Virus record (IMG/VR): IMGVR_UViG_3300025896_000074 | Location: 1-37,914 of that record | Reading direction: 5' to 3' (one strand) | Length of the DNA: 37,914 nt | From: a virus | Shown: positions 7,427-13,088 of the stretch, piece by piece | How positions within the stretch are numbered: position 1 is the stretch's first letter | How the letters are laid out: every line of letters starts with the position of its first letter | Notes under the pieces: generated by a model | Told to the model about the DNA's origin: nothing | The model's input: the letters and a program-made list of their open reading frames with translations, nothing else | The model's database searches: none | Translations under genes and position numbers: made by a program

Positions 7427-7854
7427 TGAATAATTGGCACCAACTGGTCGCGGCGATCTTCCCGGATGACTCGCGTCACGTTCACGTTGACCCACGAGAA
7501 GTGGCCTGACCCGTCGAGGCGATCAATCGTCCATCGGCGCTCCGAGGGCACATAATCGTCCTCATCCTCGATCTCCCGGCAGGGCAGGTGTTCGATGCTC
7601 ACCAGCCATCCGATGCGCTCGGTGGCGGGCGTATTAGCGGCGACCGATCCAATCAGCACGAGGTCACCGATCTTCGGCGGTTTCCGCATCGCTGCGGTGG
7701 TGTCATAGACAGACTGGCACGCGCCGCCCACAAGCAGGCGTGACCATGTAAGTTCCACTTGTTCGACTAGCCGCTCGATCAACCAAGAATGGCTAACAAG
7801 TGGGTGCTGTGAACCGCCATCTGCGGCTTCGTTGAGTTCTGGGGTAGGAGGCAT
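7354..7854 (-). CDS. cassette 6: hypothetical protein
   Basis: A 166-residue product with a beta-rich middle (IGDLVLIGSVAANTPATERI, then WTIDRLDGSGHFSWVNVNV) that might form a small barrel. No family recognised. The start at 7854 lies inside the attC6 loop; ATG at 7890 is an alternative, 12 codons upstream within the right arm. The C-terminal 22 or so residues are encoded past the attC5 recombination point, across most of that palindrome. Confidence 0.6.
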   Translation of the reverse strand: MPPTPELNEAADGGSQHPLVSHSWLIERLVEQVELTWSRLLVGGACQSVYDTTAAMRKPPKIGDLVLIGSVAANTPATERIGWLVSIEHLPCREIEDEDDYVPSERRWTIDRLDGSGHFSWVNVNVTRVIREDRRDQLVPIIQANAGGMARELAAQDSESPTKQNG

Positions 7855-7908
7855 TTGATTTCTTCGGTTGAGGTTTTCGTCGGCGGTCACAGACCCTTTG
7901 CGTTATGC
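7791..7908 (+). repeat. attC6
   Basis: Cores GGCTAAC (7791-7797) and GTTATGC (7902-7908). GGTGCTGTGAACCGCC pairs with GGCGGTCACAGACC, with extra G and extra A on the left arm. The right core supplies the TAA stop (TTA at 7903-7905) of cassette 7's ORF. Confidence 0.87.
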
Positions 7909-8076
7909 CGGAACCGCATCGCGCAGTTTCATGAGCTTCGAGCGTTCATCGAGCGCAGCGTCGATCTTGGCCATCCAGTGCGATTTCTTCTCAGGCTTCG
8001 AGTCCATCCAGCTTTCGCGGAGGATCGTGAGTTTTTCATCTACTTGGGCGATTTGTTGTATCGGATCTTGGTTCAT
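7903..8076 (-). CDS. cassette 7: small helical hypothetical protein
   Basis: A 57-residue, highly charged protein (MNQDPIQQIAQVDEKLTILR...DERSKLMKLRDAVPA) likely to form one or two amphipathic helices. The stop codon TAA is made by the attC6 core GTTATGC itself. The ATG is 29 bp before attC7. No function recognised. Confidence 0.55.
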   Translation of the reverse strand: MNQDPIQQIAQVDEKLTILRESWMDSKPEKKSHWMAKIDAALDERSKLMKLRDAVPA

Positions 8077-8104
8077 ATTCGGTGTTTTCTGGTAATTCGA
8101 AGAG

Positions 8105-8192
8105 GCATAACAAGGGCATGCTGGCGACGGCGATAAGCTCTCAAGTTGGATTCGGGCCGCCATCCGCCGCCGCCAGATGCCTAGCGTTCTCC
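8105..8192 (+). repeat. attC7
   Basis: Cores GCATAAC (8105-8111) and GTTCTCC (8186-8192). GGCATGCTGGCGACGGCG pairs with CGCCGCCGCCAGATGCC, with one extra G on the left arm. Confidence 0.87.
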
Positions 8193-8509
8193 CGATAAAA
8201 TGGCCTGAGATACCACGGGAATCTGGTTTGCTCGATCATGTAAGGGGCGACGGCGATTGATGTCACAGACAGCAGCTTGTGGACGCCCCATCCTTCCGTC
8301 ACGAGCGCCAGCCCATTCTGGATTTTTAGGATGCGCCAGCGTTTTACCTGTCCGTAATTCGAGAAGGCGATTTTGTATCCGGCCCGCAACTCCGAACCGG
8401 GAGAACAATCCGCCGCAGAACGACGGGCTTCAGCAGGTTCTTTCGCTAGGCACTCCTTGCAGGTTATCCCGTGCTCGATCCGTTTTTTGCATATTGTGCA
8501 TTCAATCAT
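8141..8509 (-). CDS. cassette 8: hypothetical protein with N-terminal zinc finger
   Basis: A 122-residue product. It begins MIECTICKKRIEHGITCKEC, a compact C-x2-C...C-x2-C zinc-ribbon-like unit, followed by a beta-rich domain (YKIAFSNYGQVKRWRILKIQ). The last 15 or so residues lie past the attC7 recombination point. The start falls in the attC8 loop. The family is unknown; a nucleic-acid-binding role is plausible from the finger only. Confidence 0.6.
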   Translation of the reverse strand: MIECTICKKRIEHGITCKECLAKEPAEARRSAADCSPGSELRAGYKIAFSNYGQVKRWRILKIQNGLALVTEGWGVHKLLSVTSIAVAPYMIEQTRFPWYLRPFYRENARHLAAADGGPNPT

Positions 8510-8553
8510 TGGCTTTTCCTTTCTCGCCCGCGTCTGGGCTTTTTTCGTTCATT
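8400..8553 (+). repeat. attC8 (less regular)
   Basis: Cores GGAGAAC (8400-8406) and GTTCATT (8547-8553). Arms CCGCAGAACGACGGGC and GCCCGCGTCTGGGC pair with bulges. The weakest of the twelve palindromes, accepted because it falls exactly where one cassette boundary is expected. Confidence 0.5.
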
Positions 8554-9287
8554 TGGAGAAGATTCCATGCAGTCGCCGCCACGACTGGATTCTGTCCGTT
8601 TCCAATGGCTTTAAGGCGGTCCATTCCATCGGCCACATCATCAGGATTTCGTTTGAGTTCGGCGTAATCATCTTGTGATAGCATCGCGCCGATTGCTCCT
8701 GAATGTTGCCGTCGGCATGATTCTTCCGAATGAGCGATTTCAAGTTGCGGAAGGTCCATGCTTTCCAGCATTGGGCCGTCGGCCTCAACAGCGACAATCC
8801 ACAGGCGCTCTCCGTTCGCACACCCTCCCAAGGAGAATCCACCCAGCACCCCGTTGCGTCCCATGTAGCCCATTGCGGCCAGGTCTCCAATGACTCGGGT
8901 TGCCCCCCGAAAAGCAAGAGCTGGCGAGTTTTCCACGAAGACGAAGCGCGGTCGAACTTCGCTAATGATTCTTCGCATTTGCGACCACAGCCCCGAGCGT
9001 TCGCCATCGAGGCCCGCGCCTTTACCGGCGACGGAGATGTCTTGGCACGGGAAGCCGCCAGAGACGATATCCACCACTCCACGCCACGGCACGCCGTCGA
9101 AGGTGGTGACATCGTCCCACACGGGGAAGGGGTCGAGCGTGCCGTCTTCTTGCCGCGCAAGTAGCACGTTCCTCGGGTATTCCTCGATTTCAACTGCACA
9201 GACAGTGCGCCAGCCGAGGAGTTTTCCAGCGAGTATTCCGCCGCCAGCGCCTGCGAATAGTGCCAGCTCATTGAGTTGTGATTTCAT
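8502..9287 (-). CDS. cassette 9: C5-cytosine DNA methyltransferase, second copy
   Basis: A 261-residue cytosine-C5 methyltransferase. FAGAGGG, GGFPCQDIS (catalytic C81), VENSPAL, GERLWIVA and RLKAIGNGQNP are all present. The first 150 residues closely match the cassette 2 enzyme, with the same WRGVVDIV...GKGAGLDGERSGLW run. The region between motifs VIII and X is about 60 residues shorter, so the target-recognition domain, and probably the target, differs. Likely role: protection from host restriction. Its C-terminus is encoded past the attC8 point. Confidence 0.92.
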   Translation of the reverse strand: MKSQLNELALFAGAGGGILAGKLLGWRTVCAVEIEEYPRNVLLARQEDGTLDPFPVWDDVTTFDGVPWRGVVDIVSGGFPCQDISVAGKGAGLDGERSGLWSQMRRIISEVRPRFVFVENSPALAFRGATRVIGDLAAMGYMGRNGVLGGFSLGGCANGERLWIVAVEADGPMLESMDLPQLEIAHSEESCRRQHSGAIGAMLSQDDYAELKRNPDDVADGMDRLKAIGNGQNPVVAATAWNLLQMNEKSPDAGEKGKAND

Positions 9288-9316
9288 CGGTTAGGGGTGT
9301 CATCGGAAGAGAAGAA

Positions 9317-9403
9317 AATGAACAAGGCGCAGAAGCCGATGCCGGTCAGCTTCCACTTTGAATTCAATCCGCCGCGCGGCACGGCTTTGCTTGGACGTTA
9401 GCG
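9317..9403 (+). repeat. attC9
   Basis: Cores AATGAAC (9317-9323) and GTTAGCG (9397-9403). AGAAGCCGATGCCG pairs with CGGCACGGCTTTGC. The right core provides the TAA stop of cassette 10's ORF. The sequence leading into the left core (GAAGAAAATGAACAAGGC) is nearly the same as at attC2, and both lie upstream of a C5 methyltransferase. Confidence 0.83.
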
Positions 9404-9679
9404 CCACATTTCCACGAGTGACCAATAGGAGTCGTGGTAGCGGTTTGCACGGTTTTCGGTTTCTTCGGCGGTCAGATCGAATCCGTCCGCCGCCTCGTTG
9501 TTGGCGTGATCGGTGGTGGATTCCGCGAGACTCCAGAGAGCAGCGGCCATGACGAGCACCTCGCCAGGGACATCCTCATCGAAGTCTGATTTCGCGGCTT
9601 TGATTGACTCGGGCGTCACCCAAGACGCTAACAAGTCGTGGCTGGGGCAACCGCTGCCCGCTTCGTGTTGGTTTTCCAT
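9398..9679 (-). CDS. cassette 10: acidic hypothetical protein
   Basis: A 93-residue acidic, largely helical product (DFDEDVPGEVLVMAAALWSLAE...LTAEETENRANRYHDSYWSLVEM). No family recognised. Its strong negative charge recalls DNA-mimic anti-restriction proteins, but that is only a resemblance. The stop TAA lies in the attC9 core. The start lies in the attC10 loop. Confidence 0.58.
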   Translation of the reverse strand: MENQHEAGSGCPSHDLLASWVTPESIKAAKSDFDEDVPGEVLVMAAALWSLAESTTDHANNEAADGFDLTAEETENRANRYHDSYWSLVEMWR

Positions 9680-9751
9680 GGTAATTACTGAGGTTGAGAG
9701 TGGATCGGGCTGGCGCTCCCGGCATCGGTGCCAGCACTTTTTGCGTTCTGC
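9626..9751 (+). repeat. attC10
   Basis: Cores CGCTAAC (9626-9632) and GTTCTGC (9745-9751). GTGGCTGGGGCAACCGCTGCCCGC pairs imperfectly with the complement of GCTCCCGGCATCGGTGCCAGCAC. Start of cassette 10's ORF in the loop. Confidence 0.72.
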
Positions 9752-10062
9752 GGACATGGCTGGGAGAATCCTCCATTCATCGACGTGGCTTCGCATCTGC
9801 GGCAGCAATCAATACCAGGGTGCCCAAACGCATCATCGTATTTCACATCATGATCGGTGGCGTCTTTCTGCCCAGATGGCGCGCCCACAAACTCAATGTT
9901 GATCGATTCTCGGCGACCCTCGGCGTATGTCATCCCAGCGTTGTGGATTGTCCCACCACCATTCCGAACGCTCATTTTGTTCATGAGGTTTACCAGTGCT
10001 TGCTCCTCTGGCGTTTCCGGAGTGATTACCAGAGATAGGGTTGGCGTCATTTTATATTTCAT
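9685..10062 (-). CDS. cassette 11: hypothetical protein
   Basis: A 125-residue product with a beta-strand-like start (MTPTLSLVITPET), a middle IHNAGMTYAEGRRESINIEFVGAP stretch and a C-C-x2-C cluster (about 86-90) near a Ser/Pro-rich tail. No family recognised. The ATG at 10062 or 10050 may be used. About 20 C-terminal residues are encoded past the attC10 recombination point. Confidence 0.55.
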   Translation of the reverse strand: MKYKMTPTLSLVITPETPEEQALVNLMNKMSVRNGGGTIHNAGMTYAEGRRESINIEFVGAPSGQKDATDHDVKYDDAFGHPGIDCCRRCEATSMNGGFSQPCPQNAKSAGTDAGSASPIHSQPQ

Positions 10063-10092
10063 CGTTTTTCGTGTTGTAGGAGGTTAGAAGAG

Positions 10093-10178
10093 GCAGAACA
10101 AATCACGGCTGGCGACCGCTGGAAGCTCCCAAAGTTGCGGAGTCCAGCGGGGCGGACGCCAGCGTTGTGACGTTCAGC
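10093..10178 (+). repeat. attC11
   Basis: Cores GCAGAAC (10093-10099) and GTTCAGC (10172-10178). GGCTGGCGACCGCTGGA pairs with TCCAGCGGGGCGGACGCC. The right core supplies the TGA stop of cassette 12's ORF. A second GTT (10164) makes the exact right end slightly uncertain. Confidence 0.78.
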
Positions 10179-10665
10179 CCAAGACTTGGACGCGCCCACG
10201 CGGGCCGTCGTCGCCATGGTTGAGGTTCCATCGGGTGATTGCGTCAGGAAGATTCGCGTTTTCCGCGCAGTTGCAGCAGCAGTTGGCGTCTGGATCGTCA
10301 CCGTTTTCGATGTCCTCTTTTCGGTTCTCGCAGAGCTCGGGATCACCGAAGCAAGAGCAGCAGGACACCTGATAGTTTGAGATGTAGAGGAATTCTCCGC
10401 CGCAGTCTTTGCATGGTCGCAGGGTATGCAGAAGTGCCAGCTCGCGGAGCGTGCCGCGACATTGACTGCCAAGGGACCGGAATTCGGCGATGCCAGTCGC
10501 GGTGTATTCTGGCTGGTCGTGATATTCGCATAGACTTTGGCTGCTATTCCAGCCGCAGTGCCTTTGCTTATCGAACTCATCGGCCAGAGTCATCGCATCG
10601 ACCAAGGCTGAACAAGACGGTGATCCCGATGGAGACCCGTTCCGAGTTTGATTTTCAGTGGACAT
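10174..10665 (-). CDS. cassette 12: Lar-like restriction alleviation protein
   Basis: A 163-residue protein. LRPCKDCGGEFLYI (about 82-95), a strand YQVSCCSCF (about 99-106) and DAITRWN (141-147) match the layout of Lar-type restriction alleviation proteins (PCPFCGG...V.C..C......AI..WN). An extra Cys-rich insert (NCCCNC, about 128-133) and an 80-residue N-terminal extension are unlike short Lar proteins. Lar of the Rac prophage modulates type I restriction and modification. The attachment to an array with three methyltransferases supports an anti-restriction role. The stop codon lies in the attC11 core and the start in the attC12 loop. Confidence 0.65.
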   Translation of the reverse strand: MSTENQTRNGSPSGSPSCSALVDAMTLADEFDKQRHCGWNSSQSLCEYHDQPEYTATGIAEFRSLGSQCRGTLRELALLHTLRPCKDCGGEFLYISNYQVSCCSCFGDPELCENRKEDIENGDDPDANCCCNCAENANLPDAITRWNLNHGDDGPRGRVQVLG

Positions 10666-10728
10666 TAAGACGTTTTGTTAGGATTCAAGCTGGCGCTCCC
10701 GTCTCCACGGGATACCTCAGCGTTACGA
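10607..10728 (+). repeat. attC12 (distal end of the array)
   Basis: Cores GCTGAAC (10607-10613) and GTTACGA (10722-10728). ATCCCGATGGAGACCCG pairs with GGCGCTCCCGTCTCCACGGGAT with bulges. It is the last site; the core's TTA is the stop codon of the phage winged-helix gene at 10723. Confidence 0.75.
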
Positions 10729-11067
10729 AGTCTTCACCACCTCATCTCCCATCGGAAGCTGTCCTCCATGGGCCGCTTTCTCGTCCGCGGTCAAGTGCCC
10801 GGCCATCAGCCGGAAACCCATTCGTGAAAGCGTGATCACCAGCGGATGGCCCGGCTTATCGCGCAGCCGTTGCTCGATCGTCAGCTTCATCTCCTCCAGC
10901 CGGATCAGCGTGTGCGCCACCGTGTTGTAACTCAGCCCCGTCGCGTCCGCGATTTCCTGCATGCCCGATCCCGTCAACCCGCAAAGCGCCAGATGCCACA
11001 GCACCGCAGAGTCCGTCATATTGCGGATCCCTGCCTTCAGCAGAAAAATCGGATTCGGCGGGCGCAT
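10723..11067 (-). CDS. winged-helix DNA-binding regulator, MarR-like
   Basis: A 114-residue protein. MQEIADATGLSYNTVAHTLIRLEEMKL is a clear helix-turn-helix plus wing entry, and RDKPGHPLVITLSRMGFRLM looks like the wing of MarR-type proteins. It has the GC-rich codon style of the phage backbone, unlike the cassettes beside it, and its TAA stop is formed by the last attC core. It is read into the cassette array, so it may regulate early genes or the array. The start at 11067 is preferred over 11094. Confidence 0.65.
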   Translation of the reverse strand: MRPPNPIFLLKAGIRNMTDSAVLWHLALCGLTGSGMQEIADATGLSYNTVAHTLIRLEEMKLTIEQRLRDKPGHPLVITLSRMGFRLMAGHLTADEKAAHGGQLPMGDEVVKTS

Positions 11068-11068
11068 G

Positions 11069-11161
11069 TTAGAGCAAGTGAAGCAGTGAAACAAAAGCCG
11101 CGATCAGCGCGATCGTGCCGAGCGCCAAAATCCATTGGTTGAGAAGTTCGTCCGTTGTCAT
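11069..11161 (-). CDS. 30-residue single-membrane-segment peptide
   Basis: MTTDELLNQW followed by a hydrophobic helix ILALGTIALIAAFVSLLHLL and a stop. It starts with an overlap on the stop of the 11158-11415 membrane protein and ends 1 bp before the next gene, so it fits the operon exactly. Such peptides may act at the membrane, but no function can be named. Confidence 0.5.
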   Translation of the reverse strand: MTTDELLNQWILALGTIALIAAFVSLLHLL

Positions 11162-11415
11162 AATTTCGATTTCATCCGGAGGTTTTCATGCGCGCGATCA
11201 ATCGCCACCATCCACCGCAAGCAGTAGATTTCCCGCGCGTGGAACCGCAGCCTGTTTCCAAACGCAAACGCCAGAAACCACAGCGCCATCGAGAAACCCG
11301 GCAGCGATCGCAGCGTCCACGCGCCCCACAGCGCCAGCAACAAGCCCGGCAGCGCGATCCCAACCGCAATCCACGATTGCCGCAGAAGCCGGCGGTGAAG
11401 TTGCAGCGCCGTCAC
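11158..11415 (-). CDS. small membrane protein, two membrane segments
   Basis: An 85-residue product with hydrophobic segments at about 15-34 (WIAVGIALPGLLLALWGAW) and 40-54 (FSMALWFLAFAFG), and a basic C-terminus. It overlaps the upstream gene by 4 bp (ATGA). It is part of a run of small early genes. A superinfection-exclusion role would fit its place in a temperate phage early operon, but nothing in the sequence proves it. Confidence 0.6.
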   Translation of the reverse strand: MTALQLHRRLLRQSWIAVGIALPGLLLALWGAWTLRSLPGFSMALWFLAFAFGNRLRFHAREIYCLRWMVAIDRAHENLRMKSKL

Positions 11416-11768
11416 GCCAGCCCCCTTTCCCGCATCGAGCGGCCCAGCCGCAGCAGCGCCGCCTTCCGTTGTTTCAGCCAGCGCAATTCATGCCCCTGGT
11501 CCTTCGTCAAACCAAAGCACGGAAACGCCGCAATCCGCCGGCACACATCATCAAACACCGCCGGCAGCATCCCCGCCGTGTAGTCCCGGATATTCCGATC
11601 ATGCTCCGCCTGCTCCCGCGCCTGCCGCTCCGCGAGAAAATCCAATCCCGTTTTTCCCACGCTACCGCCCCTGGTCGCGCCCTTGCGCTCCAGTGGTGAA
11701 ACCGAACCCGCCCCGGGCGGCGGCCGGTTGTCCGTCACCCGGACCTTTGAAAAACGGATGCGGCTCAT
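11412..11768 (-). CDS. hypothetical early protein
   Basis: A 118-residue product with a basic, disordered N-terminus (MSRIRFSKVRVTDNRPPPG) and a helical C-terminal half (FLAERQAREQAEHDRNIRDY...LRWLKQRKAALLRLGRSM). No family recognised. Start 11768 gives a 4-bp overlap with the upstream stop; both ends are coupled to neighbours. Confidence 0.6.
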   Translation of the reverse strand: MSRIRFSKVRVTDNRPPPGAGSVSPLERKGATRGGSVGKTGLDFLAERQAREQAEHDRNIRDYTAGMLPAVFDDVCRRIAAFPCFGLTKDQGHELRWLKQRKAALLRLGRSMRERGLA

Positions 11769-12034
11769 GGCTTCTCCTCGTTCCAAAGTTTCAACCCATT
11801 GCGCTTAGCCATCTCCACGATCGCTGCGTCTTCCGTCAGCCCAAACCCGATCACCTCCTCGTTGTCCGGATGATAACAGCCATTTTCCGTTTCGCTCCAA
11901 TCGTGAACCGGAAGCCATGCACTCCACGGAGTTTCATTGAGCTCCACGCATTCATGCGTCCTCACCTCATGATCCTTCATCCACTGAAGCCGTGGCGAAA
12001 GCGACACTGGCACATCCAAGAGAAATTCACTCAT
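11765..12034 (-). CDS. hypothetical early protein
   Basis: An 89-residue product (MSEFLLDVPVSLSPRLQW...) with a WLPVHDWSETENG middle and an EDAAIVEMAKRNGLKLW C-terminal helix, a pattern seen in small phage DUF proteins. Not assigned to a family. ATG 12034 overlaps the previous stop; ATG 12040 is two codons upstream and also possible. Confidence 0.6.
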   Translation of the reverse strand: MSEFLLDVPVSLSPRLQWMKDHEVRTHECVELNETPWSAWLPVHDWSETENGCYHPDNEEVIGFGLTEDAAIVEMAKRNGLKLWNEEKP

Positions 12035-12189
12035 GACCATTCCGCGTTGAGGATTAAACCCTTCAGCCTCTCCTCCCGGCGCAGCTTCGCCTGCCAGCGC
12101 GCGCGGTCAAAAATCAGAAAGGCATCATACAACTCCGCCTGCACGGCCCACAGCCGGCGGCACAAAGTGAGAAGATTTTTTCGGCTCAT
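12031..12189 (-). CDS. small helical hypothetical protein
   Basis: A 52-residue basic product rich in Leu, Arg and aromatic residues (LLTLCRRLWAVQAELYDAF). The start at 12189 is the only in-frame ATG close to the operon; the reading back to 12309 crosses a run of eight Cs and is unlikely to be coding. The 116 bp upstream (12190-12305) show no other gene. Confidence 0.45.
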   Translation of the reverse strand: MSRKNLLTLCRRLWAVQAELYDAFLIFDRARWQAKLRREERLKGLILNAEWS

Positions 12190-12305
12190 CGTATCTTGGT
12201 TTTTCAGGGTTGGCGGGGGAGAAACACAAATCAGGGTTTCCCGCCGGTCGCCTCGTTGCCTCTCCCCCCCCGGGTAAAACAACTGGCGCACCGGACGGGA
12301 AAAAT

Positions 12306-12521
12306 TCATCCGGCCGCCGCATCACCGCCGCGGATCCAAGCATCCAGATCCTCCCGCGCGATCCGTGTTTCCTTCGTCGGCCCATCGGAAACCTTCACCT
12401 TCTTCACAGGGAAACGCTTCTTCTCCATCGCCAGCCGGATCGAGCTCACGGAAAAACCCGTGTAGATCGCAGCCCCGCGAATCGAGAACCAGCCCGGAGT
12501 TATGGTATCCTTGGCAGCCAT
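12306..12521 (-). CDS. MerR-like / excisionase-type HTH protein
   Basis: A 71-residue helix-turn-helix protein. WFSIRGAAIYTGFSVSSIRLAMEKKRFPVKK, then TRIAREDLDAWIRGG, is the layout of the HTH_17/excisionase family (helix, turn, recognition helix, wing, closing helix). In temperate phages such proteins serve as recombination directionality factors or small regulators. No conventional phage integrase is in the window; the only tyrosine recombinase is the integron-type one. It starts 5 bp after the RHH gene ends. Confidence 0.75.
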   Translation of the reverse strand: MAAKDTITPGWFSIRGAAIYTGFSVSSIRLAMEKKRFPVKKVKVSDGPTKETRIAREDLDAWIRGGDAAAG

Positions 12522-12525
12522 GGCT

Positions 12526-12708
12526 TCAGGCGGCAGTGGTTTTCTTCTCCAGCAGTTGAGCCAGCACCATGTCCACCCCGCGGTCCACAGCCAGCCGCAA
12601 CACGTCCGACTTCTTCAGCTTCGTCCTGCGCGCCGCCTTCATCACCTTCGCGTCCAGATCCTCCGGCATCCGCAAACTCACCACCACATCGCATTTTTTC
12701 GAACTCAT
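12526..12708 (-). CDS. ribbon-helix-helix (Arc/CopG-like) regulator
   Basis: A 60-residue protein with the RHH build: a strand DVVVSLRMP, helix A EDLDAKVMKAARRTK and helix B KKSDVLRLAVDRGVDMVLAQLL. Such dimers bind DNA through the strand pair. It is the first gene of the leftward operon and faces a second RHH-like gene across 80 bp that carry an inverted repeat (12728-12756), so self-repression or a genetic switch is likely. Confidence 0.8.
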   Translation of the reverse strand: MSSKKCDVVVSLRMPEDLDAKVMKAARRTKLKKSDVLRLAVDRGVDMVLAQLLEKKTTAA

Positions 12709-12788
12709 GGGCGAAGCTTAGCCAAAATGACTACACCGGCAAGAAAAAAGTAGTCAAAATGAATTTTTTCTGTTTCATTCCCCACGTC
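12709..12788. promoter_or_regulatory. divergent control region with operator-like repeats
   Basis: The 80 bp between two divergent RHH-type genes contain TGACTAC (12728-12734) and its inverse GTAGTCA (12750-12756), 22 bp apart centre to centre. They also hold an 11-of-12 direct repeat, TAGCCAAAATGA (12719-12730) and TAGTCAAAATGA (12751-12762). On the minus strand a TTGACT hexamer (12755-12760) could be a -35 element; no strong -10 is seen. Repeats two helical turns apart suit two RHH dimers. Confidence 0.65.
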
Positions 12789-13049
12789 ATGAGCATCCCT
12801 CCCAAAAAAGTCTCCGCCCCACTCCGCATGTCGCCGGAGCTATTGGAGAAAGTTCAACTTGCCAGCGATCGAACCGGCATCTCCCAGGCGGACATTCTAC
12901 GCCCCGCCAGCGCGGAAACGTGTCCGCTACCCCTCCGGCGGAAAAAAAGCCAAGTAACACCCGAATTCTCCGAGTGCTCGCCATTCCTACCATTCCATCC
13001 CTGCACCTGGTGCCAATGCATCCCTAAAACCGGAAAACCCGCTTCATGA
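12789..13049 (+). CDS. RHH-like regulator, possibly frameshifted at the C-terminus
   Basis: An 86-residue plus-strand ORF. The first 38 or so residues (KVSAPLRMSPELLEKVQLAS...GISQADILR) are a good RHH match: strand, helix A and most of helix B. The sequence then turns into a Pro/Cys-rich tail unlike the family. Shifting frame near 12900 gives a short basic ending (ARKRVRYPSGGKKAK) instead. It is one of only two plus-strand genes and diverges from the minus-strand RHH gene, the position expected of a lysogeny-side repressor. Confidence 0.5.
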   Translation: MSIPPKKVSAPLRMSPELLEKVQLASDRTGISQADILRPASAETCPLPLRRKKSQVTPEFSECSPFLPFHPCTWCQCIPKTGKPAS

Positions 13050-13088
13050 AATAACAAGTCCACCCGTGGACGCCACCGGAAAACCAAC

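Larger units (their letters stand above)
4264..10728 (+). mobile_element. integron cassette array: 12 cassettes with 12 attC-like sites
   Basis: Twelve imperfect palindromes of 86-162 bp, each starting YNNAAC-AA and ending CGTTNNN, occur between the integrase start and 10728. Exactly one minus-strand ORF lies between each pair of predicted recombination points (4264, 4656, 5721, 6091, 6880, 7420, 7902, 8186, 8547, 9397, 9745, 10172, 10722). The AAC-side arm often has one or two extra unpaired bases, like the extrahelical bases of attC. Cassettes are about 280-1070 bp. The attC orientation (plus) is canonical relative to intI, but the ORFs face intI, opposite to usual cassettes. Base composition is less GC-extreme than the flanking phage genes. 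Confidence 0.85.

Noticed and set aside
4574-10728. Reading the palindromes as simple intergenic terminators
   Set aside because: They share conserved AAC/GTT cores and bulged arms, lack T-runs, and often contain start or stop codons of the ORFs.
11080-11420. Further AACAA sequences (about 11089 and 11338) as extra attC sites beyond the array
   Set aside because: No matching CGTT arm was found and the genes there have backbone codon use.
12190-12305. N-terminal extension of the 12031-12189 ORF through this stretch
   Set aside because: It crosses a run of C and has no sign of coding; the stretch holds no clear promoter or terminator.
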